NCBI RefSeq assembly: GCF_036323735.1
Contig: NC_086026.1
Location: 90,261,859 to 90,325,858, forward strand
Direction: 5' to 3'
From: Rattus norvegicus
Taxonomy: Eukaryota > Chordata > Mammalia > Rodentia > Muridae
Length of the DNA: 64,000 nt
Below, in pieces: positions 44,274-57,164 of the stretch. The notes beneath the pieces are model-generated. The model saw nothing but the letters and a program-made list of their open reading frames with translations. It did not search any database and was not told where the DNA came from. How positions within the stretch are numbered: the first letter of the stretch is position 1; every line of letters begins with the position of its first letter. Both the position numbers and the translations under genes were made by a program.

Positions 44274-44310
<37 letters not shown>
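44274..44310 (+). repeat. (TG)18 microsatellite
   Basis: Pure TG. Confidence 0.97.
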
Positions 44311-44313
<3 letters not shown>

Positions 44314-44830
44314 ATGTTTCATCTCAGCTTCTTCATCTTCCTTATAGATTCTTAGATTTCTGTGTCTTGATTGTGTTCCAGAGTTCTTGAAGGTTTGGCT
44401 TGTGTTATCCAGTGTTTTTTCTTTATGTGTCTGAGTATATTGTCATCTTCATCCTCTCCTGGATCCTTGAAGCTTGTTTTTAATATTTCAATGAAAAGAA
44501 TATTTATTGTTTATAAATAAAAATAAACTCAACAATAGGTAAAATCAATAAACTGTGATTATTTCTTGACCAATTCCTTCATTTCCTTGAATTGTGGCTG
44601 ATTCTTCAGGGTCTCTATTTCCTTGCTTAATTTTCCTTCCATGTTTCTTAATTTCTCTTCTGAGGTACTGGCTGTTTGAATACTTTGATTACTTTATTCT
44701 CTAGGTCATGAATTGATTTCCTTACTTTGATCATTTGCTCATTGGAGTCCTCTCTAGTTATTTACCCTTCAACAACAGGACTCTGCTGTCTTGCTTTGAC
44801 CTTCCAGCTATTTCATGGGACATGGTTATT

Positions 44831-46691
44831 GCAGTATTCCTTATAAGTTGTGGCTTAGTTGCACCCTCAAACATTGGACAGAATTAGACCCTTAGACAAT
44901 CAAGCAAATAACTTGGATTTTTTTTTTTTTGTCATGAGGCATGACTTCAATGGTATATTTTCCTTGCAGGAATTTGGACCTACCTATATTCAAAGAGACC
45001 TTTTGACAACAGAGCATAAAGAAGAAGTAAAAGAGAGTATTAAGTCTTTCTAGCTACCTGCCTCCATTTGCAGGTACATACTAGCTCATTGTGGATACAG
45101 GCTGCCAAGAAGTTGGTCGTGCTAATAGGGCCAGTGCCATTACTCTCCAGAACATCCTTGGATTGACTGTTCCTATGGAAGACTTTCTTGAGAATGATTG
45201 CTGTACTCTGGGCTATCCTGTAGTGACATCTAGAATTTTCCTCTCTCCTCTTTCTGCCCCTTCACATCTACAAATGGTCCTGAAGATGGACCTCCAGCTG
45301 TACTACATATTAAAATTTTTGTACAGTGCTCTGAACTTGTTCCTTACACCTACCTGGTGAGGGTCCTTTCTCTATTAGACCAACAACTCCTAGACTGCCC
45401 CCCTCAGCACAAATCATCTATAGTAGTCACCACCCCTCTCCCAACAGTAGTTGGTATCAATCTCTGAGAGGAAGAAATGAAGGGAGATTAGAGGAAAATA
45501 GGTAGGGAGCGAAAGTGAAGGCAGGTTCCCAGATTTGGTAGCTTCTTGTTCCCAGAAGTCTCTGTGAATAACAGGAAGGGATACGGATAAGTATCTATAG
45601 AGGACAAAATGTGTAGAAAGGAGGACCCAGGGGACCCTATACAATACCCAAGCCAGTGTCTGTTTAATGGACTTCCTGACTTAGGTCTCTGAAATCCTGA
45701 GTGTATAAAGTTGTAACTTTCCTTTTCTCTGCTGTTGATGTTCTGCCAATTCAGCAGTTTCCTAGACAGTGAGCAGCATTCCACTCACACTCTGGTAGAT
45801 CTTAAAGTTCACACGTACCCTGGTTTAGTCTATTCTCTTTGCAGACATAGTTCAGTCTCTTGTTCAGCAGAATGGACTGTCTTTCTCTAGTTCTTGTGTG
45901 GCTGTTCTGAGAGTACTTTGCTTGCAGCTATTCTTTGCATAGGTATGAGGGCTACTTTATTCTCCTGCCCATCATCCCCTGAGCCCCAGTGATATTTTCT
46001 CCTCATGTGCCCAGTCTTTCTTGCTGCACCCTTCCTACTCCCACATACCCAGAACTCCACACTTGAAGGCTATGTAGCTCTAGATCTCTTGCTTGGAAAA
46101 GCTTCCTTATTCTCCATGGAAACACATTTGTTTGTGCAGGCAAATAAGGAGAACAGCAAGATCTAACAATCCCATTGTGTTCTCTCTGATTACTTAAGAT
46201 ATTTTCTTGTGGACATTTTGAGAGTTTACTCATTTCGGAGACCAGAAGCATAAACTATGAATAGATTTACAGAAAGTTTGGCCAGGTTGTGAGATAAATG
46301 TGATGTTTTCCTTTGTCTTTATTTTGAGTCTTTTAGGGTTGACATTATTTGATTTATTATAATTTCCCATCAAATCTACTGAATGAGGACTCTGTACCTA
46401 AGTGAACTATGCAATCAGACAGGAGGCCTGGATTTAATGTGAAGGGCTCAATAAAGAATGCAAATGCAGAAGGCATTATGTGCAAAAATCATTTTAAAAT
46501 TTGGGTTACCAATAGCAGAGCATTAACCTAAGTACTGATCTCGTCTAAGTGCAGACATGTATGGTGGTACATCATGAGGTAAATCTTCCCTTAGGCCTAC
46601 AGACATTTATTTGTTCTTTTTCTCACTGATTTTATTTCCTCACAGTTAGAAACTCCAACTCAATGCATATGTTAAGATTTTATTAAATGTG
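44831..46691. other. Unassigned intergenic sequence
   Basis: No repeat or exon recognised. The frame at 44859-45053 and those near 45091-45784 show no domain, signal peptide or consistent splice sites. Confidence 0.38.
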
Positions 46692-47065
46692 TTAGTTATT
46701 TTCACTTCATAGAGGTTGACATACCCAATGTAAGCAACTTAAAGGGGAAAACATTTTATTGTGTCACATGGTTCCAGAGGCTTCAGGTCTGTGGTCAGCC
46801 ACTAGGCTCTACGTTTCAAGTCCTGTAGCATGGCAGAGAGCATCATGGAGGTATAATGTGTAGTAGAGAGGAAGCAGAAAGAGACAGGAAAGGAGCAGGC
46901 CTTGATACCAGCAAGGGCCTACACCGAGTGACCTGGTTTTAGTTAAACCTTACCTCTTAAAGTTTTCAGAATTTCTCAAAGTAGCAACCTCAGCTGAGGG
47001 GAAAATGTTTCACACATGAGTCAGGAGGGTGCTTTTCATATTCAAATCCTAAATGAGTTTCTGTA
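46692..47065 (-). mobile_element. Old ERVL-MaLR LTR, antisense
   Basis: 'aacttaaaggggaaaacatt', 'ttattgtgtcacatggttcc' (46758), 'agcatggcagagagcatcat' (46827), 'gaggaagcagaaagagacag' (46868) and 'gtgcttttcatattcaaatc' (47030) follow the MaLR LTR order (MT/ORR1 group). Sub-family not resolved. Confidence 0.62.
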
Positions 47066-47159
47066 ATACAATAGCTTTGTTCTATGGAACCTCTTTATGG
47101 TAGGAACATTGAACTTATCATTTATTCATTTACTTCTTAGGAGAGTCTCTTCTCATTTC

Positions 47160-47417
47160 CAGCTTTATTAGTTTTTATAGAATTGACAAATAAAATTATA
47201 TTTATTTATGGTATAGTACATTACATTAACATATGCAAAATGATTCTTGTAAGCAAGCCGATTAGCATCTGTATCAGTTCATTATGATGAAAGTCTTTAG
47301 TCTCTACTTTCTTAGCAAATGTCAAGAATATGAAAACACCATTGTCAACTATAGTCACCAAACAGACATTAGATTTCCATGACTAATTCATTCTGCCTAA
47401 CTGAAACTTTATATCCT
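47160..47417 (-). mobile_element. L1MA-type LINE-1 fragment, antisense
   Basis: 'atagaattgacaaataaaat' (47177), 'tatatttatttatggtatag' (47197), 'ttaacatatgcaaaatgatt' (47226), 'tcaactatagtcaccaaaca' (47345), 'tctgcctaactgaaacttta' (47392) in antisense L1MA order. Terminated by the MT LTR insertion at 47418. Confidence 0.82.
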
Positions 47418-47779
47418 TGTGTTGGTTTGAATAAGAATAGACTTCATAGGCTTCATATTTTGAAAGCTTAGTCACCAGGGAGTGGAACTGTTTGAAAGGA
47501 TTAGAAGGATTAGGAGTTGGGGCCTTGTTGGAGGAAGCATGTCATTATGGGTAGGCTTTGAAGTTTCAAAGACCCATGCTAGGACTAGTCTCTCTTTTTG
47601 CTTATAGATGAAGCTGTACTCTTAGCTACTGTTCCAGCACCATGCACACTGCCATGATTTCTGTCATGATATTGTCTTAACCCCTGAAACTCTAAGAGAT
47701 CTCTTAATTAAATTATTTCTTTTATAAGAGTTGCCTTGGTATAGTGTCACTTTATAGCAATAGAACACTGACTAAGGCA
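47418..47779 (+). mobile_element. MT-type ERVL-MaLR solo LTR, sense, with 5-bp target duplication
   Basis: 362 bp starting 'tgtgttggtttgaataagaa' and ending 'aacactgactaaggca'. Inside: 'gtcaccagggagtggaactg' (47472), 'gccttgttggaggaagcatg' (47522), 'tataagagttgccttggtat' (47723). Duplication atcct (47413-47417) versus atctt (47780-47784), one mismatch. Solo LTR, no internal genes. Confidence 0.88.
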
Positions 47780-49589
47780 ATCTTTTAGCAATGTCTACTG
47801 ATATGAACACATACAAGTCTCTAAATGATTGTGAGACATCAAAGCCTTAGAGGGAAGAAATCAAGCTGATTACACCTTTGAAACTCCAATAGCCCATGCA
47901 AGGTAAAATAGATATTTATTGATAGATAACTTGTTTTTCTAGTCTTTGGTCTATGGGCTTCTGGAGGAAATCATTTGGGGGCTATGAGGAGGCCATCAAA
48001 GTTTCGTTGACTGAAGGAACCTATCCTAATTCAGGATTAGGTCCAGAAGGAAAAGAAGTTTACTCAAAGCTTTCCAGTAAGCACTACTACAGTAATGTTT
48101 GGGCATTTTAGCCAGTTGTTGGATTCAGGGATGAATAAGAACAGCCGAGTTGGTATTTGGGGGTACTGGGAATCAGGAATGAAGGTCAAAGTCTCGGATG
48201 TTTTATCGTTCCAAGTGGTCGTGGGAGAATAGGTAGGAAATTTTGTGAAAACTATTTCTCCTGCAGTACCAAGTTTTTTGTTTACCATTATAGCCACATC
48301 ACTGGTCTTACCAGTATTTTATACCTTGTCGTTTTTATGTGCTCTCACCCCTGAAGTTTACATGTTAGAAGTTAAATTCTTTCTATATCCATGTTAAGAG
48401 GTAAAAATCTCTGGGAGATCTTTAAATCATAAGTCAATGTGACTATCAGATGACTGGGCCAGTTATCTGGAGTTGGTTATTCATAGAGGAAGGCTGACTC
48501 CTCCCATCCCTCTAGCATATTGCTTCTTATGCTTCTTCCTTTTAGCATGGGATGATGTAGCAAAACTGTCTTCCTAACACAGGTTTTCCAAGCTCAGACT
48601 TGGCATATCAAAACTGCAAGACACTGGTCCCCATTCTTTATGAATCACAAAGACTTATTGTGATGGTCAGTCACAATAGCACAGCCTGAACTTCATCAGT
48701 TTTCTTAGTCTTTCATCAGACCTGGGCCCCTTAGCACCTGCCTGAGCTGTTATAAATGTGCTTCATTTTATTCTGTTTTGTCCACACAAGGCTGAGTACA
48801 TGATGTGATTATCTGCTCTTGTCTGAACAAAGGACTTTGTTCACCCTCTCTTAAACTATTTGTTATTTAAAATATTCCCAATTATTTATTAGTCAGGATG
48901 ATCTGCTTATGCGTCCCATCTACTGAGCCTGGGGCAGAAAGTTCTTGAATGTATGTCCTCTATCCTTCTTTTCTGAGAGGTTATTTTCCAAGTTCCCTGT
49001 ACTAAAGCAGTGACCATGTGAACTTTGTCAGCAGGAGTAGAAATTGCAGAGTTTCATGGGAGACTTAGATGCCTTTGTTTTTGTTCTTTCCCCACACAGG
49101 AAATTTAGGGGAGCCACTGACCAAATTAACTCTCCAGGACAGCTGTTAGACTAGCCTCAAAAAATGGTCCTGAATCAATTGGAACAATGTTGTTATCTTA
49201 TTTCTAGAACAGTTCAGAACCTCCATGGGTGATTTGTACTCTTGAAATTCATGGTTATTGACTGGGGCCAATTATACTAAGTGCCTGGTATCACATTCAG
49301 AGAAAGAAATAATTGTAGAATTTTTTTTTCTGAGAAGGGATCTATAATTCACTCTCTTAGGAGTGATGCTGGAAAACATCCAGTATCCTCTAACACTTTA
49401 AAAAAGAGGGTTACAATCATTGGAACCTTTTATTGTATTGACCCACTTTTAGAATAAACTTGAGAAAACTTACTTTTCTCTACCCAAAGAATAGGCCCAA
49501 AAATTCCATATGCTTTAACATAGTCTACACCTTTTCATTTATATAATTTCGTCACTAACTTTATTCTATTTTATTTTATCCCTTCAAGC
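47780..49589. other. Unassigned sequence, possible old LTR within
   Basis: 48350-48600 ('cccctgaagtttacatgtta', 'ggagatctttaaatcataag', 'agaggaaggctgactcctcc') weakly suggests an MLT/MST-type LTR. The rest is unassigned. Confidence 0.35.
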
Positions 49590-49715
49590 ACAACAAGATC
49601 TTCCTGAAGGGATGACAATTTTGATATTGTTTTATTACCATATCTCCAGCACCTAGCAAAGTCCTTGTAAAATGTAGTCAGGAACCATTTATTCCATAAA
49701 TTGATGAATTAGGCA
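49590..49715 (+). mobile_element. L2 LINE 3' end
   Basis: 'ttaccatatctccagcacct', 'agcaaagtccttgtaaaatg', 'aaccatttattccataaatt', 'gatgaatt' match the L2 3' terminus. Confidence 0.6.
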
Positions 49716-49879
49716 GCCTATTAGTTTCTAAGATTCACCTAGCTGATACATGTCTAGAGGAAAAGGGGCAGGTTCACCTTGTTCACTGTAGGGAAGGATA
49801 AAGAATCTCTTTGGAGGGGTGAGAGACAAGGAAAGAAACATTAATAGGCACTTTGGAGTAGTTAATTTTCTGTTGCCAA

Positions 49880-50215
49880 GAGTAAAATCCACAGAATGGA
49901 TTAAAAAGAAGTTCATTTTGGTTTGTCGTTCTGGAGGTCAAGGTTAGGGATGATGGCCACCTTCCTGACAGCCTCTAGAGTAGATGTAAACCACCACATG
50001 ACAAGAGACAAGAGCACCTGTGTGAATATATGTCTCTTCTTACTTCCTTTCTTTTTTATATAGTCATTAGGAGTCAGTCTTGGGAACTCTGACCTAACTG
50101 TCTTATAATCACCTCCAGAGTCCTTACTCATAAAAACCTTACCTGGAGTAAATTTTTATTCTCTTATTCTTTACAGTGTGATTAGAATTCAACCTCTGAA
50201 GCCCCAGAAGACATA
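49880..50215 (-). mobile_element. Old MaLR (MLT1/MST-like) LTR, antisense
   Basis: 'agttcattttggtttgtcgt', 'tctggaggtcaaggttaggg' (49931), 'tataatcacctccagagtcc' (50104), 'attagaattcaacctctgaa' (50181) in antisense order. Confidence 0.55.
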
Positions 50216-51899
50216 TTAAAATGATATCCAACTAGAGTAAGGTTTAACTTGATATAATGAGAGTGGGCTAGCATCTTAAAGGAGGAAGAATTTCATGGAT
50301 GGCAAATGATATCCTTCAGGGTGTGCCCTACGTAGGCTCTTGGGCTATGCTCTGTAGTGAGGGAAGTATCATTAATTCTGAGTGTGGACTAAATGGATAT
50401 CAATGAACTATCAACTGCACTGATGCCATTAGTATTTCAAATGAGAAAGAAGGGAGCACTGCTGCCTTTGCAGGGATGGCAGATGGCACCCATATGATGG
50501 CACTGAGCAGTTCTGGAGGTGGGCAGCATCTGCAAGGGTGCTGTCAAAGTGACTCTGGGGAACTGGCACTCACACTTGCTTCAAAGACATGACTATGATA
50601 CATAGTACAAGTTAACATTGGAGAGAGGATACGTGGCCAGCTGAGATGACGTCTTACCAAATGCCATGAAGCACCCACCTGATGTTATTGCAGATGCTCA
50701 GACATGTCTGTGGGTCACAGGAAGAGAATATGTGTTGAAAGCCATCTGTAGAGGGAGAAAGGGAAACTCTTCACTGGATTGGGTTTTCCTCTTCCTGTCT
50801 ATTGCTCTTGTACTTTTGCCCTTCCCAGTGGATTGGTGAACATGAATTGATAAAAAAGATGTTTATTAGGGGTGGCATTCTCTCCACTTGTAGAGCTAGC
50901 ATTGCAGTTTTGGGAACCACTGCACCTTGAGATTGGACATTCTGGTTTGCTCCTTTATTCCAGAAAAATGCAACATTTTACTGAACAACAATAGAATTTC
51001 TCTGTTGACTACGGTTAAGAAAATAATCTTCTTGAACCACATCGCCTTGCTTATCTACAGAAACACTGAACTGCCTTTTTGGTTGGATACAAAACACGTA
51101 CATATGAAATATAGCCACATAAGGTAACCATGTGAGTTGAGACTTCCACACTCCATCAGAAAATCATTTGCTCTAAACAATCTCTCCAGAGTTTTAATTT
51201 TCTCCCATGTTTTCTGCTTGAATTTATTTGTGTTATTCATTTTATCCAGCCCTACTCCCTCAACGATTGAGGGTCTAATCCAGCTGACTTCTCTCGCATC
51301 TGCCACACTACCTGATTTTTACTTAAATGTGATTCCCCTGCAAGGCTCCCCTTTCTATTCCCTGTACCAGGTGTTGTAGGCCATGCACATCCAATTTCAT
51401 TCTCATCAACTCTAGTTTACTCCCAGCCTGCTGGGCTCCAGTCTTCTCACAGCAGCCATTTCCTTGGGTGTGTTAGTTGAGAATGTCTAAATTCTTCCAT
51501 CCCGCAAAATTGCCCAACTGTTCTGTCGTCACCAGGCTTATCAAGACCCATCAGAGCTAGTGAATCGGAAACTAGACATATTGAACTTTAAGTTACAAAA
51601 GGTATACAAGCCCCATGTTCTCTGTTCCTGGCAGCTCTGAATGTATCTGGAAACAGAAGAATCTTATCTTGTAATTTGCCAAGTAAGGAAGTGGGTACAT
51701 TGGCGCTCACCTGAATTTTCCCTCTTTCTTGACCAGAAGGGTAATGTTCTGCCTACAGATGATCCAAATTTCAAGTGATTAACTTCTATTAAAGGTATTA
51801 ATTTTTTCCCCTTATGATCATTTCTATCAGACATTGTTAGCATTTCTACTAGGTTACACCCAACAGTTACCTAGCAACAGCCAAGTAGAGCCTGGCTCA
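50216..51899. other. Unassigned intergenic sequence
   Basis: No repeat or exon recognised. Confidence 0.36.
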
Positions 51900-52195
51900 C
51901 CTGCTCACTAATCTAAAGACTGTTTTTGGCTTTCTCCCTGTGTTTGTCTGTCTCTCTGTCTGTCTCTCTGTCTCCACGTGGCCTCTTACCTTTTTCTTCC
52001 CTTCTTTGTACCCTTTCTTTCTCTGTCTTTATTCCCCTTTCCTCACATCCCATTCCCATGTTCCAAATAAAGTACAATTTATACTAGACCCATCATATCT
52101 TGGGGTATGCCTCAGTATGGGCCTGCTAAGGCATCTGTCCTGCCACATCATGCCCCCATATTACAAAACATATCAGATGTGAAGCCAATGATTCA
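51900..52195 (+). mobile_element. Candidate LTR 3' portion with polyadenylation signal
   Basis: CTGT-rich stretch (51940-51973), pyrimidine-rich sequence, then 'cccatgttccaaataaagta' at 52055, 'ggggtatgcctcagtatggg' (52101) and 'caaaacatatcagatgtgaa' (52163), reminiscent of a murid LTR R/U5 end. Family not assigned. Confidence 0.38.
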
Positions 52196-54419
52196 GACTT
52201 CCCTGTCGTCAATCATTGTTTGTTATGTCGAAATGCTATATATTAGGTAAAAGCAATGGCTACCGTTCTAGTCCCATACCTTTATCATCGACCTTTTTAA
52301 GTTTGATGGTATTTTGATTAGAATTCTGCTGTAAGAGGTCCTGGAAGCTCAGGCAGAAAACAGAAGTGGTTTGCTTTGTTCTCCTTTCTCATGGCTCCAA
52401 GAACAGACCACTGTTTCTTCTGTGTGATACTGTTCAGACTTGAAATTCACCTGGAAACTATGAAACACAATTTGCTATTAAAAAGCTGTGTGTATATGCA
52501 CATGTGCATGCCATCACATCTGATTCTTGCAAAGATTAGAGGGATTTAAAAATAGGGACCATGTACTCAGGTGCCCGGTCATCTTGTACTGTTATAGCCA
52601 TGTCTGATATGTACTTAGAACAAGCCAACATGCGAAAGAAGCCTTGTTCCCTCAGATTAGGCTCTGGGTTAAAGAATGAGTCGAAGAAAGATCCTTGAAA
52701 AATGGTAAGAGTGTCCTTATAGCAATAACAGATGACTCTATGGCCCTGCCACCTAAGGGGATTGCCAAACCCACATATAGCTTACACATCATGGAGGAGA
52801 GGGCAGGGGCTTGGAAAGTAGCCAAGGAGTCAGAGTTCTGAAGAGTCATGGAAGTCTGTGGGTTTGAGTGTTTCTGAAACAGAGCTCCTTTTGATCATGT
52901 ATTCCAGGCATGTGCATGGAGTAGTAAGTCCATTACTTGATAACTTCCAAAAGCATAAACTCAACCATGCTCGGAGTTTACTGCTTCTTCCCAGGTGGCT
53001 GGTCCTTACCTACAAGTTATTCTGTTCCGAGCAGTGGTTTGGTGACTTAAGGACTTCCTAGGGATGGTGCCCAAGTAAGAGGAAGGCTTTGTACACAGTA
53101 CACGGGAAAGTCTACAGCCAGTGTTCAGCCTTAGTTGTGTACAGCAACAAACATTCTCAGCCTTAAAGATAAACAGCACACTTGCGCAGGGACACTTTAT
53201 ACGATAGCTTGGTGTTCTTTCCCCACCAACAACTTGAATTCTTGCAGTACTCGTTAGTCTCACTTATTCTTCAAAATAGACTCTGCAGGTGAGTACAAAG
53301 AATATCCTGTCCCATCTTCCAATATGCTAAGTGACTACCTCCAAAATTATATGTGTATCAGGATTCAAAATAGCTCCTCATAACTCTACAAGAACTTTTG
53401 TGAATTTGATATCAGTTTATAATTTATCTTCTTGCCTGAGGAATAGGAATGATTTAGGTTTAACTGCTCTATAACTGATCATAGTTTTAGTGTTCTGCTC
53501 TGCCTGCATAAGAATAATCATACTTTTATAGCTTTGTAGATTTCAGGACACTTTTATAGACAAAAAAAGTGCATTTTTCACGGTTAACTTACCTGATCTC
53601 TATGTATGTCAAAGTTTTCTTTTGTTGTTGTTGTTTTCAGAGAATCTCGACTGTAAAACCAGTCCCAGAGTCAATTTATGCAATAACAACCCCCGCTAAG
53701 GAAATTCCTTAGTTTTAATATTGTAAACTAGGCTGTTTAATGTCCTGTAGTTTTAAATGTGTTCCCAAACAATTTTAGATAAGATGTACACAAACCTTGC
53801 TGCCAAGAGTTGTGAGGGTTTCCTAAGCTGCTGTCATTGTTTACTCTCACGCTGCAGCTCTGACCTGAGGAGCCAGTCTGATATTTTAAATAGTCTGAAC
53901 ATCAGTTATCTCAAAACCCAGATCAACATTTTGCCTTGACACAGAGATCTGTAGCTTGTTAACATCTGGGATTCAACACTGTACACAATTTGTCTGCCAA
54001 ACTTTCACAATTGGAAAGATGCTAAATTCAGTTTTCAAAATCTAGATGGCTGCTTTTTGATTCATGATTAATGGAATGGTAGTGAGGTAAATATTTGAAT
54101 GGCATTGGAGCATGGAAAGACTTGTGCCCAGTTGAGGACACTCCGTTATAAATCTGCACTTAGTCAAGCCCTAGTGGATGATCCTATACCCATGCAATGA
54201 GCCACACTAGTTCATCTCAAGCTACAGAGAGACGTTGTGGAGGGTAGAGGGAAGTAGTTGGGGTGGATATGATTAGTATGCAATTGTCTGCATCTAAATT
54301 TTTTAAGGAATAAAAAAATAGATTGCATACCAGATGGCTGGTGGGAGTGCATGAAAAACATCATTTTTGATCAGTACATCGAGGCTTTCTAAAGGCAAGG
54401 CTTGCTCTTGAGCTGACAT
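52196..54419. other. Unassigned intergenic sequence
   Basis: A short (GTT)n at about 53620-53635; no gene or clear repeat. The minus frame at 53006-53263 has no supporting feature. Confidence 0.36.
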
Positions 54420-54690
54420 TCCAGAAAACTGACTTTCAAGGGTCATTAGTTTTCTTAAGTGAAGTCTCTACTATTAACCTTTTCCAAAAGCCAGCTGGGG
54501 AAATTCGTTGTTGGGAGGGATAGAGGCAAATAAATTAAGCAGCCGCATGGAAGCCTCCTTGAACTTTAGCATTAATCGAATTATTGGGATATCACATTTG
54601 TGGGTTTTATTACCAGGCCCCACCCTTATTTCAGTTTCATTTATAAGTTTTAATCGTCCATCCTCAGCTTTCAAGAAATAGCAATATGTG
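54420..54690. promoter_or_regulatory. Conserved-noncoding-like segment
   Basis: Repeat-free, with homeodomain-type cores close together ('agcattaatcgaattattgg' at 54568) and 'ggcaaataaattaagcagc'. It resembles developmental enhancers, but this is composition only. Confidence 0.25.
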
Positions 54691-54729
54691 AAAGTCTTTT
54701 TAAAACAGGACTTTTGTTCCACCTTTCTT

Positions 54730-55690
54730 TCTACTTTTTATTTTTGGGATTATAATATAATGACATTTCTCCCTTTTCTTTCCTCCCTCCAGTCTTCCAT
54801 AAAACTACCCAAAACACTGTCCCACTTCCACGTACCCCCTCACACAGTCCTTCCCAATTCCTGCCTTCTCTTCTCCTCTGAGAGGGTGGAGCCCTCTGTT
54901 ACCCCTCCTCCTTACCCCCTCCCCAGCACATCAAGTCTCTGTAGGACTAGGCGCATCCTCTCCCACTGAGGGCAGACAAGGTAGCCCAGTTAGGAAAACA
55001 TATTCCTCAGACAGGCGACAGCTTTAGTGATGGCCCTACTCCAGTTCTTGGGAGACCCACATGAAGACCTAGCTGCACATCTGCTACATATGTTCAGGGG
55101 GCCTAGGTCCAGCCCCTACATGCTTTTGGTTGGTGGTTCAGTCTGACAGCCCCAAGGATCCAGGTTAATTGACTCTCTTGGTCTTCTTGTGGAGTTTCTA
55201 TTGCCTAAGGGGCTCTCTATTCCCCCCGCCCCCTTCACTTTTGTAAAAGTCCCTGAGGTCTACCCAATGTTTGGCTGTAGGTCTCCGCATCTGTTTCAGT
55301 CAGCTGCTGGGTGAAACCTCTCAGAGGACAGTTATACTAGGCTCCTGTAATGCATGTCTTTTTGGGTCTGGGTTACCTTACTCAGGATGATATTCTCAAG
55401 TTCCATCCATTCTCCTGCAAAATTCATGATATCTTTGTTTTTAATAGCTGAATAGTATTCTATTGTGTAGATGTACCACATTTTCTTTATCCATTCTTCA
55501 GTTGAAGGGCATCTAAGTTGTTTCCAGTTTCTGGCTATTACAAATAATGCTGGTATGAACATAATTGAGCCAGTGTCCCTGTATTATAGTGAAGAACTGG
55601 GTATATGTCCAGGAGTGCTATATAAAATGACTTGGAAAAATAGCTCCATAAGGATGCTCCTATTCTCCAATCTAGGTGTCCTATGACAAA
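54730..55690 (-). mobile_element. Rodent L1 (Lx-like) 3' UTR and ORF2 end, antisense
   Basis: Pyrimidine-rich 3' UTR, 'actgagggcagacaaggtag' (54966), 'gctcctgtaatgcatgtctt', 'tttgggtctgggttacctta' (55361), 'actcaggatgatattctcaa' (55380), 'tgaatagtattctattgtgt' (55449), 'gggtatatgtccaggagtgc' (55600). 5'-truncated; no terminal duplication found. Confidence 0.88.
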
Positions 55691-56494
55691 ACCTTCCTAG
55701 GTAGATGAATAGCTAGTCACCTCTCTATGACATAAACTATGCTGGTATTAAACTAAATTTTATAAAATCCTTTTTTTGGCTCCCAGAAAGTTCTGTTTTA
55801 TACATTCTTTTAAGATTTACCTTAAACTTTTCATATTGTCTCTGTCTTTTTATATTTTCCTATTTCTTGATTTTCTATTTTTATGTTTATGCTATTTATT
55901 AATTAAATTGTTGAATTTAGTAATTTCTATTTTAATGGCATTTATCATTCATTATTTCAATAAATGCCTTTTTGGGTCTTAGACCCCATTCTTTTCCAGT
56001 CACAGTGCTACATTTACTGAATGGTGGGACTTAGAGAAGGAACAAAATGTTCCTGTGTTTCATGTATGAACAGAGACTTGCAATCCCCTGTTGTGAGTCC
56101 TCTCACAATCTTTGCCACAGGATACCTGGATTAAAATGTAAGTCCAGACTCGCTTTATCTAGTATCGTGATCCTTCTAGCACTGATTTCCCCTGTGAACA
56201 TTCCTTTACTGTATCACAGAGCCTGCAGAGCGACTACCGCTGATATGAGTTTTCAGGACTTTTTCTGTTGTTGCCAGAAGCCATTTTATTAGACTTCTCT
56301 TCATTGGTCAGCTCATCAACTAGTATGTTGATGTTTTCTGTCAGAATTACTGAAGCTATGAAACAGAATTACTGTGAATGGCTTAGTAGAAGAATTAACT
56401 GGTCAAAGTGCTAAGTCTTGTTGTGTGTTCAGCCCTAAACAGGGCATCCATTTTACTCCCTTCAAGAGTCAGGGAGCATTTATGTAGAGTGGTG
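55691..56494. other. Unassigned AT-rich sequence
   Basis: Nothing recognised. Confidence 0.36.
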
Positions 56495-56835
56495 TATTAA
56501 TGTTCTATAATAGTGATAAAGCACGGTAACCAAAGCAGCTTATTAAAAAAATGTTTACCTGGGCTCCTGGTTCCTTGGGATTGGAGTCCATGGTGTTGGG
56601 GGGATGGCTGCAGCATGCCTAGGATTAGCAGCGGCTGAAAGCTCACATCTCCATTCAGATTCAGGAGGCAGGGGAGCACTGGGGATAGTAGAAGCTTTTG
56701 GCTTCTCAAATTGCCCCCTCATTGGCACCCTGCAACAAGGTCACACCTTTTAACCCTTTCCAAAACGAATTCATTACCTGGGGACCATGTATTCAAAAAC
56801 TGAGCCTGTGCTGACATTCTAGTTCAGACAACCAG
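56495..56835 (-). mobile_element. MT-group ERVL-MaLR LTR, antisense
   Basis: 'ataatagtgataaagcacgg' (56507), 'gattggagtccatggtgttg' (56579), 'ctgaaagctcacatctccat' (56635), 'acaaggtcacaccttttaac' (56733), 'ctggggaccatgtattcaaa' (56778). Decayed. Confidence 0.68.
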
Positions 56836-57164
56836 AAGGGAGTAGACATCTTGTAAGAGCTAAGAGACGAGGAGGACTATTTTAACATGCTTTCCTTTGG
56901 GCATGATGAAGCCGTTGCATTTAAAATCCCAGTGGTTCCATGCATATAGGACCTTCACAAGACTGGGTCCATCAACATTCCATCACAGATGGAGCCCCCA
57001 GACCTTTTTTGAGGACCTATTAGCAATTGATGGTTTCTGGACAAAGAGAAGTCAGTCCCCCCCCCCCCAGTGGTGTAGCTTGTGGTTAGTTGCAGATGCT
57101 CCACTAAAATGTTCCTACACATATTCATGTTAGGAACATTAGCTAAACATGCACATAAAAAAGA
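56836..57164. other. Unassigned sequence
   Basis: Includes a C11 run at 57058-57068; nothing else. Confidence 0.4.

Larger units (their letters stand above)
43130..44830 (-). mobile_element. Old rodent L1, antisense, ORF2 5' part and ORF1 (right part)
   Basis: 'acatttaaggttatcactta' (43174) and 'gatgagagatctgatgtttt' (43605) mark the ORF2 5'/ORF1 junction area. 'tagattcttagatttctgtg' (44345) and 44560-44760 ('tccttcatttccttgaattg', 'ggtctctatttccttgctta') follow the ORF1 coiled-coil region in antisense. No open frame. Confidence 0.72.

Noticed and set aside
44859..45360. Frames next to the old L1, considered as a processed pseudogene
   Set aside because: No recognisable protein, no poly(A) tail or target duplication.
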